Shown: positions 7,583 through 15,770 of the stretch, piece by piece
How positions within the stretch are numbered: the first letter of the stretch is position 1
Layout of the letters: each line of letters opens with the position of its first letter
Assembly (NCBI RefSeq): GCF_018131005.1
Contig: NZ_JAFCJK010000003.1
Coordinates: forward strand, 124,001 to 188,000
DNA from: Bradyrhizobium lablabi
GTDB lineage: Bacteria; Pseudomonadota; Alphaproteobacteria; Rhizobiales; Xanthobacteraceae
Length of the DNA: 64,000 bases
Reading direction: 5' to 3'
Program-made: the position numbers and the translations under genes
The notes under the pieces: model-generated
Databases searched by the model: none
The model's input: the letters and a program-made list of their open reading frames with translations, nothing else
What the model was told of the DNA's origin: nothing

Positions 7583-8143
7583 ATGGCAGGGGGAACCATT
7601 CTAGCTCTAGATGTCGCAAGCAAGACCGGGGTCGCCTTCGGGCGCCCCGGCGACGTCCCTCACCTCGAGACGATCGACTTCCGCCGCGGCGACGATGATC
7701 TCGCCGGGCTTTATGGCCGCGCGACATTGTGGATGGCAACCAGGATGCGAGACGATCCGCCCGACATGGTGGTGATCGAACAAGTCGTTGCACCTTCGGC
7801 CGCAAAAGGCCACACCAGCCATGATGTGACGATGATCTCGATCGGAATGTTCGGGATCATCTGCGGCATCGTTCGATGCAAAAACATCCGCCTTGAAGTC
7901 GCGCAGATATCGACTTGGCGCAAGCACTTCATCGGGGCCGGGCGCCTGACGCATATCGGTGACCGCCATCAACGCCGCAAGGAAGGCAAGCGCCTCGTCA
8001 TAGAGCGCTGCCAGCTGCTCGGCTGGCTACCTGACGACGACAACCAAGCAGATGCCGCCGGCATATGGGACTGGGCCGGCGCGACCTTCATGGGCCGCAT
8101 CCCGGAGGCGCTGCATCTGTTCGGGGAGCGCGCGCATGGCTGA
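7583..8143 (+). CDS. RuvC-like Holliday junction resolvase
   Basis: 186 aa with the RNase H-like fold of RuvC resolvases: ILALDVASKTGVAFG carries the first Asp (about D10), MVVIEQVVAP the Glu (about E66), and DDDNQADAAGIWDW the C-terminal Asp residues (D153, D157). These acidic residues bind the metals that cut four-way junctions. It would resolve branched replication or recombination intermediates before packaging. It precedes the primase-helicase and overlaps the next gene by 8 nt. Confidence 0.85.
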   Translation: MAGGTILALDVASKTGVAFGRPGDVPHLETIDFRRGDDDLAGLYGRATLWMATRMRDDPPDMVVIEQVVAPSAAKGHTSHDVTMISIGMFGIICGIVRCKNIRLEVAQISTWRKHFIGAGRLTHIGDRHQRRKEGKRLVIERCQLLGWLPDDDNQADAAGIWDWAGATFMGRIPEALHLFGERAHG

Positions 8144-8432
8144 TCAATCGACCTTCGCCGACATCGCCGTGGCGATGACGCTGGCTTCCTCGAAGCTGCA
8201 GCTTGATCTCGCCAAGACCAAGATCATCGCCGAGCGCATCGGCCTGTCGAGGATGGGCTACGAACTGATCGTGCCGAGCCTCGAGCGCGACGTCGCCCTC
8301 GTCATGGAGGGCGCCGAACTGCTTAAGCAGATGTCGGAGCACGAGGCCGAGATCCGCGCACTGCTAGAGCGCAAGAAACGTCGCAGCTGGCTATCGGCGC
8401 TGAAGTCCGTCGCCGCGACGTGGCTTCTATAG
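8136..8432 (+). CDS. hypothetical helical protein
   Basis: 98 aa, start at 8136 (MADQSTFADIAVAMTLASSKLQL). Mostly amphipathic helix with a basic, hydrophobic C-terminus (RKKRRSWLSALKSVAATWLL). Sandwiched between resolvase and primase-helicase with overlapping or adjacent ends, so it is probably a replication accessory factor, but no family is recognised. Confidence 0.7.
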   Translation: MADQSTFADIAVAMTLASSKLQLDLAKTKIIAERIGLSRMGYELIVPSLERDVALVMEGAELLKQMSEHEAEIRALLERKKRRSWLSALKSVAATWLL

Positions 8433-8440
8433 AGGGATCA

Positions 8441-10522
8441 TTGGCCTACTCTGAAACATTCCTTGATGACCTTAAATCGCGGGTTGCGGTGTCGGAGGTG
8501 ATCGGCCGCAGCGTCAAGCTGCGCAGGGATGGCAAAGAGTTTCGCGCGATCGACAACAAGTCGCTGACCGTCAACGATCAGAAGGGCATCTGGTTCGATC
8601 ACGCCACGAACGAAGGCGGCGACGTCCTGCAATGGCTGCAGAAGGACGGACTATCGTTCGCCGATGCAGTTGCCGATCTCGCCAGCATCGCCGGCGTGCC
8701 GCTGCCGAACGGCAATGGTCAGGCACCGCCGAGAAAGCAGCCCGCAAAGAAGCAAGAGCCAAAGGCCAAGCGCGAGATCACCGCGACCTATGACTATACC
8801 GACGCGCAGGGCGAGCTGCTCTATCAGGTCGTGCGCCTGGAATGGATCGAGGACGGCGAGCGACATAAGACATTCAGGCAGCGGCGGCCCGATCCGGAAA
8901 AGCCAAGCGAATGGCTTTGGAATCTCGAAGGCATAAGCCATGGGCTTTACCGCCTGCCCGATCTGCGCGAGGCCGGTGTCGACGAGACCGTCTATCTGCC
9001 CGAGGGCGAGAAAGACGTCGAGACGTTGATCGGCTTCGGCCTGGTCGCGACAACAAACTCAGGCGGCGCGAAGAACTGGCGCAACGATCACGCCGAGGCG
9101 CTGCGAGGGCGAGACGTCGTCGTCATGGTCGACAATGACGATCCAGGGCGCGAGCGCGGAAAGACGATCGTCGCGGCGTTGTACGGCATCGCAAGCCGCG
9201 TGCGGGTCCTGGACTTCTCGCGCAGGGACATCTGGCCGGAGGCGCCAAAGGGCGCCGACGTCACCGACTGGGTGAAGGCGCGCGAGGGTACCGCCGAGGA
9301 GCTCGCCGAGATCGTCGGGCGGCTGCCCGACGTGAAGCCGCCCCCCTTCGTTTCGCAGTTCGGCGGCATCCCGTTCGAGGAGTTGGATCGCCCCGGGCCC
9401 GAACACGAATTCATCATCGACGGCTGGCTGACGGTCGGCGAGAAATCGGTGATCGGGGGCGCCACCAAGTCGGGCAAGTCGTTCCTGGCGATTCACATGG
9501 CGATGTGCATCGCGACCGGCCGCCAGTTCTATGGCAACAACGTGCTGGCGCGCGGGCTCGTGATCTATCAGGCCGGCGAAGGCGGCCGCGGCATCCGCAA
9601 GCGATTCCGCGCCTGGCGCGAAAATTTCGGCATTCAGCAAGGCATCCGCGTGCCGGTCTACATCCTGCAGTCGAAGGTCGATATTCATAGCCACGAGGGC
9701 GACACGGCGAAACTGATTGAAGAGATCATCGCCATCTCGCGCCTCTACAATCTGCCGGTCACCGCCCTCTTCATCGATACGCTGGCGAAAGCGCAAGGCG
9801 CGGCGGATGAAAACTCCGGCCGCGACATGGCCGTGGTGATGGCCAACGTCGATCGCATCGCTGCCGCCGTTCCTGGCTGCCACGTCTGCCTCGTCCATCA
9901 CATGAACGCCGGCGGCACCAAGCTCCGCGGGCATACATCGATCTCGGCCAATATCGATCAGGTCGTGTTGGTGGCAAAGGAGGAAGGCACCAAGGTTCGG
10001 ACCGCAACGCTCGACAAGCAGAAGGACGAGGAAGACGGCGCCGAGATCCGCTTCGAGCTGATGCAGGTCGAGGTCGGCCGTCGCGCGATCGACGGCAAGC
10101 CGATCACCTCCTGCGTCACGGTGCCCGCCGGCACGGCTAGGACGCTGGTCAAGGGCAAGACGCTGGTCCTGTCCGATGATCAGACCAACATCTTCACGGC
10201 GCTGAAGGATGCGATCGCCGACGTCGGCATTCCGGCGCCGCCGGAACTGAAGCTGCCGAAATCGATCGTGAAGGTCTGCAAGGTCGCCGATTGGTACAAC
10301 GCATATCGGGCAGTCGCCTCCAAGGAAGACGCCGCCCTGCGGCAAGCGATGGGGCGTGCCAGCGACAAGTTCGTGCGCCTGCGCATCATTGGCAGGATCA
10401 ACCCGTATGTCTGGGTGACTGGCCGACCGGTGGCGGAGTTGAGCAACGACGAGAGGGGCGAGATCACTGGTGGGGATGCAATCCAGGAGGAATTCCCCGA
10501 GCAAGAATTTGCCCCGCGATGA
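8441..10522 (+). CDS. bifunctional primase-helicase (TOPRIM + RepA-like ATPase)
   Basis: About 693 aa. An N-terminal domain resembles the CHC2/DnaG zinc domain (FLDDLKSRVAVSEVIGRSVKL ... GGDVLQWLQ) but the zinc cysteines are absent. A TOPRIM domain follows (LPEGEKDVETL near residue 187, VDNDDPG near 230). A RecA/RepA-type ATPase has Walker A GGATKSGKS near residue 338, Walker B ALFIDTLAK, and a VHHMNAGGTKLRGHTS sensor-like segment. It should prime and unwind DNA at the phage fork. I chose the TTG at 8441, with GAGGG five bases upstream and no overlap with the preceding gene; the GTG at 8420 has no ribosome site. Confidence 0.9.
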   Translation: MAYSETFLDDLKSRVAVSEVIGRSVKLRRDGKEFRAIDNKSLTVNDQKGIWFDHATNEGGDVLQWLQKDGLSFADAVADLASIAGVPLPNGNGQAPPRKQPAKKQEPKAKREITATYDYTDAQGELLYQVVRLEWIEDGERHKTFRQRRPDPEKPSEWLWNLEGISHGLYRLPDLREAGVDETVYLPEGEKDVETLIGFGLVATTNSGGAKNWRNDHAEALRGRDVVVMVDNDDPGRERGKTIVAALYGIASRVRVLDFSRRDIWPEAPKGADVTDWVKAREGTAEELAEIVGRLPDVKPPPFVSQFGGIPFEELDRPGPEHEFIIDGWLTVGEKSVIGGATKSGKSFLAIHMAMCIATGRQFYGNNVLARGLVIYQAGEGGRGIRKRFRAWRENFGIQQGIRVPVYILQSKVDIHSHEGDTAKLIEEIIAISRLYNLPVTALFIDTLAKAQGAADENSGRDMAVVMANVDRIAAAVPGCHVCLVHHMNAGGTKLRGHTSISANIDQVVLVAKEEGTKVRTATLDKQKDEEDGAEIRFELMQVEVGRRAIDGKPITSCVTVPAGTARTLVKGKTLVLSDDQTNIFTALKDAIADVGIPAPPELKLPKSIVKVCKVADWYNAYRAVASKEDAALRQAMGRASDKFVRLRIIGRINPYVWVTGRPVAELSNDERGEITGGDAIQEEFPEQEFAPR

Positions 10523-10523
10523 C

Positions 10524-10664
10524 GTGACATCTCTTCGGAAAGTGACGTGACAAGTGAATCGGGAATGGCTGGATCGGGCATAGGTATGTCACGGAAAGAT
10601 AACGACAAATCCAAAAGTGACATTTCGCATCGGGATGTCACTTCTGACCTGTCACGCATGTCAC
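10524..10664. repeat. GTGACA/TGTCAC repeat cluster 1
   Basis: Seven exact copies of the hexamer in 141 bp: GTGACA at 10524, 10547 and 10617; TGTCAC at 10587, 10636, 10650 and 10659; plus a near copy GTGACG at 10542. Several are extended to AAGTGACAT. About one copy per 2 kb is expected by chance. The cluster begins right after the primase-helicase stop and extends into the start of the next gene. A second cluster lies at 18639-18771. Candidate iterons for replication, partition or regulation. Confidence 0.7.
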
Positions 10665-11248
10665 TTTCAGACCGAGCGAAGCTCGCCACACTGATCGAAA
10701 AGGACGGCGATTCCGATCTCCGCCAGCATCTTTTAGGGGCGATAGGACGGGCGGAAACGGGCCGTGGATCGCTTAGGGCGCCACGGGAGGTGCCAAGTAT
10801 GTGGACGATGATTTTCACGTTGGATCGCCTGGAGGAGGCCTTTCAGGTCATGGCGATGATGCCGGCGGCAACCCGGCCCAAAGCCTACGGGAGCGCCTGG
10901 CCGAGCGTTGTCCAGGAGAAAATCCCGCTGGTCGTCCTGGCCGAGATGTCGGAGAGCGGCGAGCTCGCGACGCGCGAGGGCGAGCAGAACCGGGTCCGCC
11001 TGCCGCCAACTTCCGCCCAGGTCTCCCGCATGGAGCAGGCCTCGCGCTGGCCGTTCGAGTATCTGCGCGATCAGCCCGAGCTAGCCAAGGCCATCAGCCT
11101 GAGAGCGATGTGGAGCGCGATGCGCGTCGACATCCGCCGGCGCTGCCAGCGGCGAGGTATCGACCACGATGAGTTCAACCGGCAGTGGCAGGAAGGACTC
11201 AAGATCATCACAGAGCAGCTGATCGCGCGCCGCGTGCCGGTCTCATGA
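10547..11248 (+). CDS. hypothetical protein after the primase, DUF6362-like
   Basis: 233 aa from a GTG; in-frame ATGs at 10565 and 10586 are alternatives. The first 50 codons are encoded by the GTGACA repeat cluster and are low in structure (Ser/Asp/Lys-rich). Residues about 85-230 are conserved-looking and helical (LDRLEEAFQVMAMMPAATRPKAYGSAWP; VRLPPTSAQVSRMEQASRWP; MWSAMRVDIRRRCQRRGI). This pattern recalls the DUF6362 proteins of alphaproteobacterial phages, from memory. Last gene of the early-right operon, ending 9 bp from a convergent gene. Confidence 0.7.
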   Translation: MTSESGMAGSGIGMSRKDNDKSKSDISHRDVTSDLSRMSLSDRAKLATLIEKDGDSDLRQHLLGAIGRAETGRGSLRAPREVPSMWTMIFTLDRLEEAFQVMAMMPAATRPKAYGSAWPSVVQEKIPLVVLAEMSESGELATREGEQNRVRLPPTSAQVSRMEQASRWPFEYLRDQPELAKAISLRAMWSAMRVDIRRRCQRRGIDHDEFNRQWQEGLKIITEQLIARRVPVS

Positions 11249-11256
11249 TCGACGCG

Positions 11257-11577
11257 TTAAGGCGCTCGGTTGAGGCGGCGAGCGAGGTAGACGTTTACGC
11301 GCGCACGGCGCAGGCTATCGGCATAGGTGTGGCGGCCGATTTCCAGATGCCAACGGCGCCCTGTTCCGGTCATCGTGGGTCGATCGTACTTGATGGCCAT
11401 GGCCGTCTCTCGCCACATGCGGGCTTGGAAAAGCCGGGCGTGGAACGACATCCCACGAGCCGGCATGTTCACGACTAGGCCGCGCGTGGTGGGCTTTGGC
11501 ATTCGCAGGAGCGTCTCGGTGATCGCGACGGGATCGCTCGGCTCCCACGATTCGTCGCCCCAGGCTCCAAGGCTCAC
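11257..11577 (-). CDS. hypothetical basic protein
   Basis: 106 aa from a GTG at 11577 that overlaps the upstream stop as GTGA. The C-terminal half is Arg-rich (HARLFQARMWRETAMAIKYDRPTMTG; RRARVNVYLARRLNR). No recognised family. It is the last gene of the minus-strand accessory run, convergent with the early-right operon. Confidence 0.65.
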   Translation of the reverse strand: MSLGAWGDESWEPSDPVAITETLLRMPKPTTRGLVVNMPARGMSFHARLFQARMWRETAMAIKYDRPTMTGTGRRWHLEIGRHTYADSLRRARVNVYLARRLNRAP

Positions 11578-11840
11578 GCTGCCCTCCCATCGCACCAGCC
11601 TTCGACGTATTCGCGGGCGCACAGCATCTTGGTGCGCCGTTCGTCTTCGCTGCCGTAGGACCAGCCGCGCAGCTCCTTCCCGTTGAAGGCGACAGTGATT
11701 TCGCCCCTGTCGTCATCGGTCACGCGCGGCTGATCGTCCTTTTGGACCGGAGGCTTTGGGCATGGACCGCTGTAGCCATGAAACCTGAACATCGTTTCGC
11801 CTTCCGGCATCTGCTCACCGCAGAGTTCACAATTCGACAT
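11574..11840 (-). CDS. hypothetical small protein with N-terminal CxxC
   Basis: 88 aa starting MSNCELCGEQMPEGETMFRFHG. The CELC knuckle is typical of a zinc ribbon, but a matching second CxxC is not obvious. The middle is beta-rich (EITVAFNGKELRGWSYG). Preceded by GGAGATC upstream of the ATG. Confidence 0.7.
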   Translation of the reverse strand: MSNCELCGEQMPEGETMFRFHGYSGPCPKPPVQKDDQPRVTDDDRGEITVAFNGKELRGWSYGSEDERRTKMLCAREYVEGWCDGRAA

Positions 11841-11922
11841 TTTGATCTCCTGTGTTGGTACCGCTTAATCGTCGCCGCTTGGGGCGACCGGTAAAAGTTT
11901 CCTTCAGGGCGCGTCTGCACGA

Positions 11923-12129
11923 CTATGCGCGCTTGAGTCCGGTCCAGTCGTCTTGTGCAATCGCAGCCGCCATCGATTGCGGCGGCTCGCCGGGCACGAC
12001 CTTGCGGACGCTGAAGATCACGTCGCCCATGGTCTCGTGCTCTTTCGCGAAGGCTTTGGCCTCGCGCATTGTCGGGAATATCCGTTCCCAGGCCGGGAGA
12101 GTTTCGCCGTAGACCACTCGATAGCTCAT
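11923..12129 (-). CDS. hypothetical small protein
   Basis: 68 aa (MSYRVVYGETLPAWERIFPTMREAKAFAKEH), a compact alpha/beta pattern in which a strand is followed by a helix bearing charged residues. The ATG at 12129 overlaps the upstream TGA. Function unknown. Confidence 0.65.
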   Translation of the reverse strand: MSYRVVYGETLPAWERIFPTMREAKAFAKEHETMGDVIFSVRKVVPGEPPQSMAAAIAQDDWTGLKRA

Positions 12130-12440
12130 GGGTTCGCTAACCTTTTTTCGATGTAAGCCAAGAAGAACTCGAAATCGCGGTCGATGCCCGCCATGATCAG
12201 CGACATCAGCACCGCGACCGGACCGCTCGGACCATCGCCCTCTTCCCACTTGCGCCACGTGTCGGCGCCGTTCCTCGGTGCGAGGCCGACGATCTTCGCC
12301 ATGTCGGCGACCGAAAGGCGGCGGCCGATCGCCTCACCCAGATCGTGGCGGAGCTGCTTCAATTCTTCGCCGGTCATGTCTAATTCGCCAGTCCTGGGGT
12401 TTGCGGGATTCGATGGTTCGGATGGTACATTGTTCGGCAT
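12126..12440 (-). CDS. putative helix-turn-helix protein
   Basis: 104 aa from 12440, where GGGAGAG precedes the ATG; an internal ATG at 12377 (MTGEELKQLRHDLGEAIGRR) is an alternative that gives an 83-aa protein. The segment LRHDLGEAIGRRLSVADMAKIVGLAPRNGADTWRKWEEG reads like an XRE/antitoxin-type HTH. It overlaps the upstream gene by 107 nt in another frame, which is unusual for this operon. Possible autoregulator of the accessory genes. Confidence 0.6.
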   Translation of the reverse strand: MPNNVPSEPSNPANPRTGELDMTGEELKQLRHDLGEAIGRRLSVADMAKIVGLAPRNGADTWRKWEEGDGPSGPVAVLMSLIMAGIDRDFEFFLAYIEKRLANP

Positions 12441-13017
12441 CGAAAATCTCTCCCGTCTCCTCGCAGATGCAGGCGGTGATCGCTGGCGCCGCCGGCCAAA
12501 AGCCCGGCTCATTGCGCAGGCCTGATCGCCGACAGATCCGCGCCTGATAGAACGCGATCGCGATCCGAAGGCCGCGGCCGATGTTGACCGGCTTGTCCTT
12601 CGCCGAGACCGCCGGCGCGCGCACCATCTCGCCGTCTTCGAACGTCACCACGATCGTCGGATTGCGCACCTTGAATGAGCCGAGGCGATCGACCGGGTAG
12701 TCGTGCCAGGGCGGCGCCGGCAGCGCCGTGGGCTTGTTTTGACGAAGCACGCGGGTTCTAGATGCCCGCCATTCGCTATCGCCTGTGAGGGCCGCTTTAA
12801 GGGCGAGGGCTGCCGCATGCCAGTCTGGCATTTCCGATTTGGCCGCCTGCTCGAAGGCGTGCAGCGCGATCTCGCGTGGCGTCGGGCTGATGGCGAAGGC
12901 GGCGGCGATGGGGTTGGCCATGCCGGATGCCAGTCGCGCGCGGCGCGTCTCCACCGCCTTGCGGGCGGCCGCGCTGCGGCGCGCGGCCAGATCGTCGATC
13001 ACTGCGAGCTGGGTCAT
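12334..13017 (-). CDS. hypothetical protein
   Basis: 227 aa. The N-terminus is a basic helix (RRSAAARKAVETRRARLASGM). The central part has a beta strand pattern (NPTIVVTFEDGEMVRAPAV) followed by VNIGRGLRIAIAFYQARICRR. Two Cys lie at TACICEETGE. No family recognised. It starts 3 bp past the upstream stop. Confidence 0.7.
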   Translation of the reverse strand: MTQLAVIDDLAARRSAAARKAVETRRARLASGMANPIAAAFAISPTPREIALHAFEQAAKSEMPDWHAAALALKAALTGDSEWRASRTRVLRQNKPTALPAPPWHDYPVDRLGSFKVRNPTIVVTFEDGEMVRAPAVSAKDKPVNIGRGLRIAIAFYQARICRRSGLRNEPGFWPAAPAITACICEETGEIFDAEQCTIRTIESRKPQDWRIRHDRRRIEAAPPRSG

Positions 13018-13020
13018 GGC

Positions 13021-13203
13021 TCACTTCCTCCTTTGGGCGAGCATGGCGCGCAATTTTTCCATGCCAGTTTCGAAGGCATAAAGCAGTCGCTCGCCGTGTT
13101 TGATATCAGGTTCGTCCTCGAAAACGGCAGGGGCATCGGCGGCGCCTGCAGCGGCCAAGATTGCCTCGATTTCGAGCGCAGTCAGTCGTGGGGACTTCGT
13201 CAT
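13021..13203 (-). CDS. hypothetical small protein
   Basis: 60 aa, acidic then basic (TALEIEAILAAAGAADAPAVFEDEPDIKHGERLLYAFETGMEKL). The start at 13203 overlaps the preceding stop (ATGA). Unknown function. Confidence 0.65.
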   Translation of the reverse strand: MTKSPRLTALEIEAILAAAGAADAPAVFEDEPDIKHGERLLYAFETGMEKLRAMLAQRRK

Positions 13204-13409
13204 CCTGTCCTCACTATCCGCACCGTGAACACGGCGCCGCTCTCCATGTAAAAAATCGGGTTGTCTGGATCGGAGATATCGATCCCCTTGATCTCGTCTT
13301 CGCCGTGGCGTTCTTTGCCGTCCTCGTCGACATGCGAGATGGTGGCGCAGTCGCAAAAGTCGCGGATAGCGAAGCCGATGTCGCGCGTCATGGTCTGGCG
13401 TCTGGTCAT
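13200..13409 (-). CDS. hypothetical small protein
   Basis: 69 aa. Beta-rich, with a short CDCAT motif and an acidic middle (DEDGKERHGEDEIKGIDISDPDNP). It overlaps both neighbours by 4 nt, so it is translated as part of the accessory operon. Confidence 0.65.
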   Translation of the reverse strand: MTRRQTMTRDIGFAIRDFCDCATISHVDEDGKERHGEDEIKGIDISDPDNPIFYMESGAVFTVRIVRTG

Positions 13410-13636
13410 CTGGTCACCTCGGCGTCGATCACATGCAGCGCCGCGTAACTCTTGAGCACGACGGTCTTGTCCGAGCGCCAGACCTTGTCATAGGCGGCTC
13501 GCGCCAGATCCGCGTTCGCCGCGATGATGTGCCACTGCTTCACCATGCGGATTTTTCCGACGTTCATCTCGATGTCGAACTGCCAGACGATCCGAAGCTC
13601 GTTTGAGATTCGCTCGTTGTCTTTCAGAGTGCTCAT
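13406..13636 (-). CDS. hypothetical small protein
   Basis: 76 aa with an alternating strand/helix pattern (ELRIVWQFDIEMNVGKIRMVKQWHIIAANADLARAAYDKVW). No recognised domain. Four-nt overlaps with the neighbouring genes on both sides. Confidence 0.65.
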   Translation of the reverse strand: MSTLKDNERISNELRIVWQFDIEMNVGKIRMVKQWHIIAANADLARAAYDKVWRSDKTVVLKSYAALHVIDAEVTR

Positions 13637-13842
13637 TGCAACACACCCCTCAGTCGGGCGATCAGATCGCGCGTCTTGCGCGCTTCTTCGCCGTGGCCGT
13701 CGTCAGTCATCGAGAGCGCCGCGACGATGCGGCCAACCTCTTCCTGAGAGAGGTGCACCGAGCCGCCGAAATTGCGCTCGCGGCAGTAGCCGAAGCCGCG
13801 GCAGGCGACCGGCGAGCGGCATTGATCCTTGATGCAATTCAT
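13633..13842 (-). CDS. Cys-rich small protein
   Basis: 69 aa beginning MNCIKDQCRSPVACRGFGYCRER: four Cys in 20 residues look like a small metal-binding knuckle. The rest is a helical segment (SQEEVGRIVAALSMTDDGHGEEARKTRDLIARLRGVL). The ATG at 13842 lies three bases past the upstream stop. Confidence 0.65.
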   Translation of the reverse strand: MNCIKDQCRSPVACRGFGYCRERNFGGSVHLSQEEVGRIVAALSMTDDGHGEEARKTRDLIARLRGVLQ

Positions 13843-13844
13843 CG

Positions 13845-14165
13845 CTAAACCTCGTCGCCGGTATCGACATAGACCCACTTGAGACTGCATTCGCCGCCGC
13901 AACTCTCGCAGACCGAGCCCTTCTCGAAGGTCGCCGAAATCTCCCAGGTCTGGGATTCGACGCACCACTCGGCATAGGCATCAGCCTTGACGTCATCGGA
14001 GCCGCATTCGTCGCAGACGGGTTTTGTCGGCACCGCCGTCACCGTTAGCGCGACAACCTCGACCGCCTCGATCAGGCAGTCGCCGCAATTGGCTTTCGGC
14101 TTGGTGTTGTGCATCAGCTCGCCGGTGCGACTGCAACGAGGGCAGATGGTTTTGAATCGGGGCAT
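13845..14165 (-). CDS. zinc-ribbon protein
   Basis: 106 aa with several CxxC knuckles: CPRC and CGDC in the N-terminal part, CDECG in the middle and CESCG near the C-terminus. They are arranged as at least two zinc ribbons. Such small ribbons usually bind nucleic acid or protein; no specific role can be assigned. Confidence 0.75.
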   Translation of the reverse strand: MPRFKTICPRCSRTGELMHNTKPKANCGDCLIEAVEVVALTVTAVPTKPVCDECGSDDVKADAYAEWCVESQTWEISATFEKGSVCESCGGECSLKWVYVDTGDEV

Positions 14166-14168
14166 GGT

Positions 14169-14546
14169 TCACTCCAGCATGTCGGCAATGAAGAGGATTG
14201 CATCCGAGTTGTTGCGGTGCAGGCGCAATAGCCGGACGACGTCAGGTCGCGTGTAATAGCCGGGCTTCACGCGATGGGAGTTCTCCGGGATGAAGATCGG
14301 CGGGATCGAGACGTTGCCGACCACTTCGCACTCTTCGATCAGGTGCCATTCTTCGCCGCGCTCCGTCATGAGGTGCCAATATTCGGCGATGAGCTCCGCG
14401 TCGTCGGGGCGATCGACGTCGGGAAACTCGAGCGGCCATTGCTCGTCGCAATAGCGCTGCACCTCCTGATCGGCGGCGGCCCTGGAGGCGAACGCGCTGA
14501 CCTCGGTGCCGTGCTTGTGATCGATGACGAGCACGTAGACTTTCAT
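14169..14546 (-). CDS. hypothetical protein
   Basis: 125 aa. MKVYVLVIDHKHGTEVSAFASRAAADQEVQRYCDEQWPLEF suggests a beta strand, then a helix with conserved aromatic residues; the second half has ENSHRVKPGYYTRPDVVRLLRLHRNN. No family recognised. It overlaps the upstream gene by 4 nt. Confidence 0.7.
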   Translation of the reverse strand: MKVYVLVIDHKHGTEVSAFASRAAADQEVQRYCDEQWPLEFPDVDRPDDAELIAEYWHLMTERGEEWHLIEECEVVGNVSIPPIFIPENSHRVKPGYYTRPDVVRLLRLHRNNSDAILFIADMLE

Positions 14547-14731
14547 CGCAGCACCTCCGACACTCTGGCCTGCTTGGCCTTTTTGGCGATCTCGCGAGTC
14601 TCGAAGGGCCCGACCCAGTCGCCACGCTCAGCGCGCCAGTAGTAGCCGTCGGGCCGATATTCGGTGTCGAGCGGTACAACACATCGGATGATGTGGCGCA
14701 CGCGGCCCCAGCCATCGTCTTGGATGGTCAT
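14543..14731 (-). CDS. hypothetical small protein
   Basis: 62 aa (MTIQDDGWGRVRHIIRC ... YWRAERGDWVGPFETREIAKKAKQ). The aromatic/Gly pattern GYYWRAERGDWVGPFETREIA resembles small phage proteins with a WG-type strand. The ATG at 14731 overlaps the upstream stop. A much longer open frame extends upstream but is a shadow. Confidence 0.65.
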   Translation of the reverse strand: MTIQDDGWGRVRHIIRCVVPLDTEYRPDGYYWRAERGDWVGPFETREIAKKAKQARVSEVLR

Positions 14732-15171
14732 CGCAGCACCTCCAAGGCCTTGGCCGCGTCGGCGCCGCCGTCGCTCATGACGATCGACTGCGCCTGGGTG
14801 TTGATCTTGTCGGCGAGCGCGAGGTTCTGCCGGATGATGCGCGCGACCACGTCGCGCTTGGAATCGCGGGCATACTTCGCCTTGCGATCGAAGGTCAGCC
14901 GGTCGACCGTGATCGTGGTCAAGGTCGGGTAGTAGAACAGGCGGACGAGCCGCGGGCCGACCTCGAGCACGACGTAGCGGCGCATGCCGCAACCGATCGC
15001 GTGATGGTCGATATTGAGATCGACCACCGGCTTGGATTCCTTGAAGGCGGGCGCCGGCGTCTCGATACCGGCCTTCAGCGTCTCGCGGTCGGTCTGGATG
15101 GCCTTCATGGCGCGGCGCGTGGCCCACGCGCGTTGCGCGGCGTTCATGGGTTTCGGAGAGTTCTGCAGCAT
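14728..15171 (-). CDS. hypothetical protein
   Basis: 147 aa. The N-terminal third is helical and basic (QRAWATRRAMKAIQTDRETLKAG). The C-terminal part has a beta sheet (RRYVVLEVGPRLVRLFYYPTLTTITVDRLTFDRKAKY) and a final helix. No recognised domain. Member of the accessory operon. Confidence 0.7.
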   Translation of the reverse strand: MLQNSPKPMNAAQRAWATRRAMKAIQTDRETLKAGIETPAPAFKESKPVVDLNIDHHAIGCGMRRYVVLEVGPRLVRLFYYPTLTTITVDRLTFDRKAKYARDSKRDVVARIIRQNLALADKINTQAQSIVMSDGGADAAKALEVLR

Positions 15172-15174
15172 GGC

Positions 15175-15375
15175 TCAGCCCTCCCCGTGCGGGCGAACGA
15201 ACTTGATCAGCTCGGGCCGCACCGGCAGCCACTGATCGGCGAACATGATCTCGATGCAGCCATTGCCTTCGCGGATGTCGGCGCGGCAGCGGATCGGGAT
15301 CAGGATGTCGCGCGCGCTCACAAAGGCGATGACGCCGATTGCGTAGGCATGATCGAGTTTCTGGGTGATGGTCAT
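15175..15375 (-). CDS. hypothetical small protein
   Basis: 66 aa, mostly beta (AIGVIAFVSARDILIPIRCRADIREGNGCIEIMFADQW). The start lies 12 bp past the stop of the 55-aa gene upstream. Function unknown. Confidence 0.65.
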   Translation of the reverse strand: MTITQKLDHAYAIGVIAFVSARDILIPIRCRADIREGNGCIEIMFADQWLPVRPELIKFVRPHGEG

Positions 15376-15387
15376 GACGCACTCCCC

Positions 15388-15555
15388 TCACCCGACAGCG
15401 TGAATGGATTTGATGCGGCCGGCGTTGATCACGACGCAGGCGCCGTTGAAGTCCAGAACGGCGCAGTAGGTCGGCCGGTAGTCCGAAAGAAGGACGGCGA
15501 CGGAGTCGCCGCCATTCGTGGTGGTGATGCGGACCTTGGTGCCTTTGCTGATCAT
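15388..15555 (-). CDS. very small beta-rich protein
   Basis: 55 aa: starts MISKGTKVRITTTNGGDSVA and ends GRIKSIHAVG. GGGAG lies seven bases upstream of the ATG at 15555. It is too short for most gene-length cut-offs, but the frame, ribosome site and position in the operon support it. Its leader shares a hairpin and a terminal CGGGAGACCACC with the DUF932 gene leader at 17614. Confidence 0.6.
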   Translation of the reverse strand: MISKGTKVRITTTNGGDSVAVLLSDYRPTYCAVLDFNGACVVINAGRIKSIHAVG

Positions 15556-15770
15556 CGGTGGTCTCCCGATATGGGCGGGGCGGTGCCCCGGAATGCATTT
15601 AGTAGATCACGCATCTTCCGGTTGCACAAGGCATTTTTGGGAAAAAATCAACAAAATCAACCACCTAAAGGACGTTTTGGGAGCCCCGTGGGGCGGCCTT
15701 CCGGCCGCCCGGTGGGTTGGTAGGCCGGAGGCTGGAAAACGCCTGTAGGCCGGTTTTTGGGGCGGGAATT
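15556..15770 (-). promoter_or_regulatory. non-coding leader with hairpins
   Basis: No gene is visible. Next to the start of the 55-aa gene there is a short GC hairpin (minus strand GGGGC-ACC-GCCCC), then the ribosome site. Further upstream are an A/T-rich tract (15641-15661) and a perfect 8-bp hairpin GGGCGGCC-TTCC-GGCCGCCC (15691-15710). The order (T-rich tract, hairpin, GGGAGACCACC) parallels the leader at 17614-17736. Confidence 0.45.

Noticed and set aside
9059..10504. 481-codon open frame on the minus strand
   Set aside because: It is the antisense shadow of the primase-helicase gene. High GC opens such frames, and its composition (His/Arg/Asp-rich, no motif) is that of a complement frame.
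14543..15598. 351-codon minus-strand frame
   Set aside because: Only the last 62 codons (14543-14731) follow the operon's overlap pattern; the rest is antisense-like Arg/His-rich sequence over real genes in another frame.
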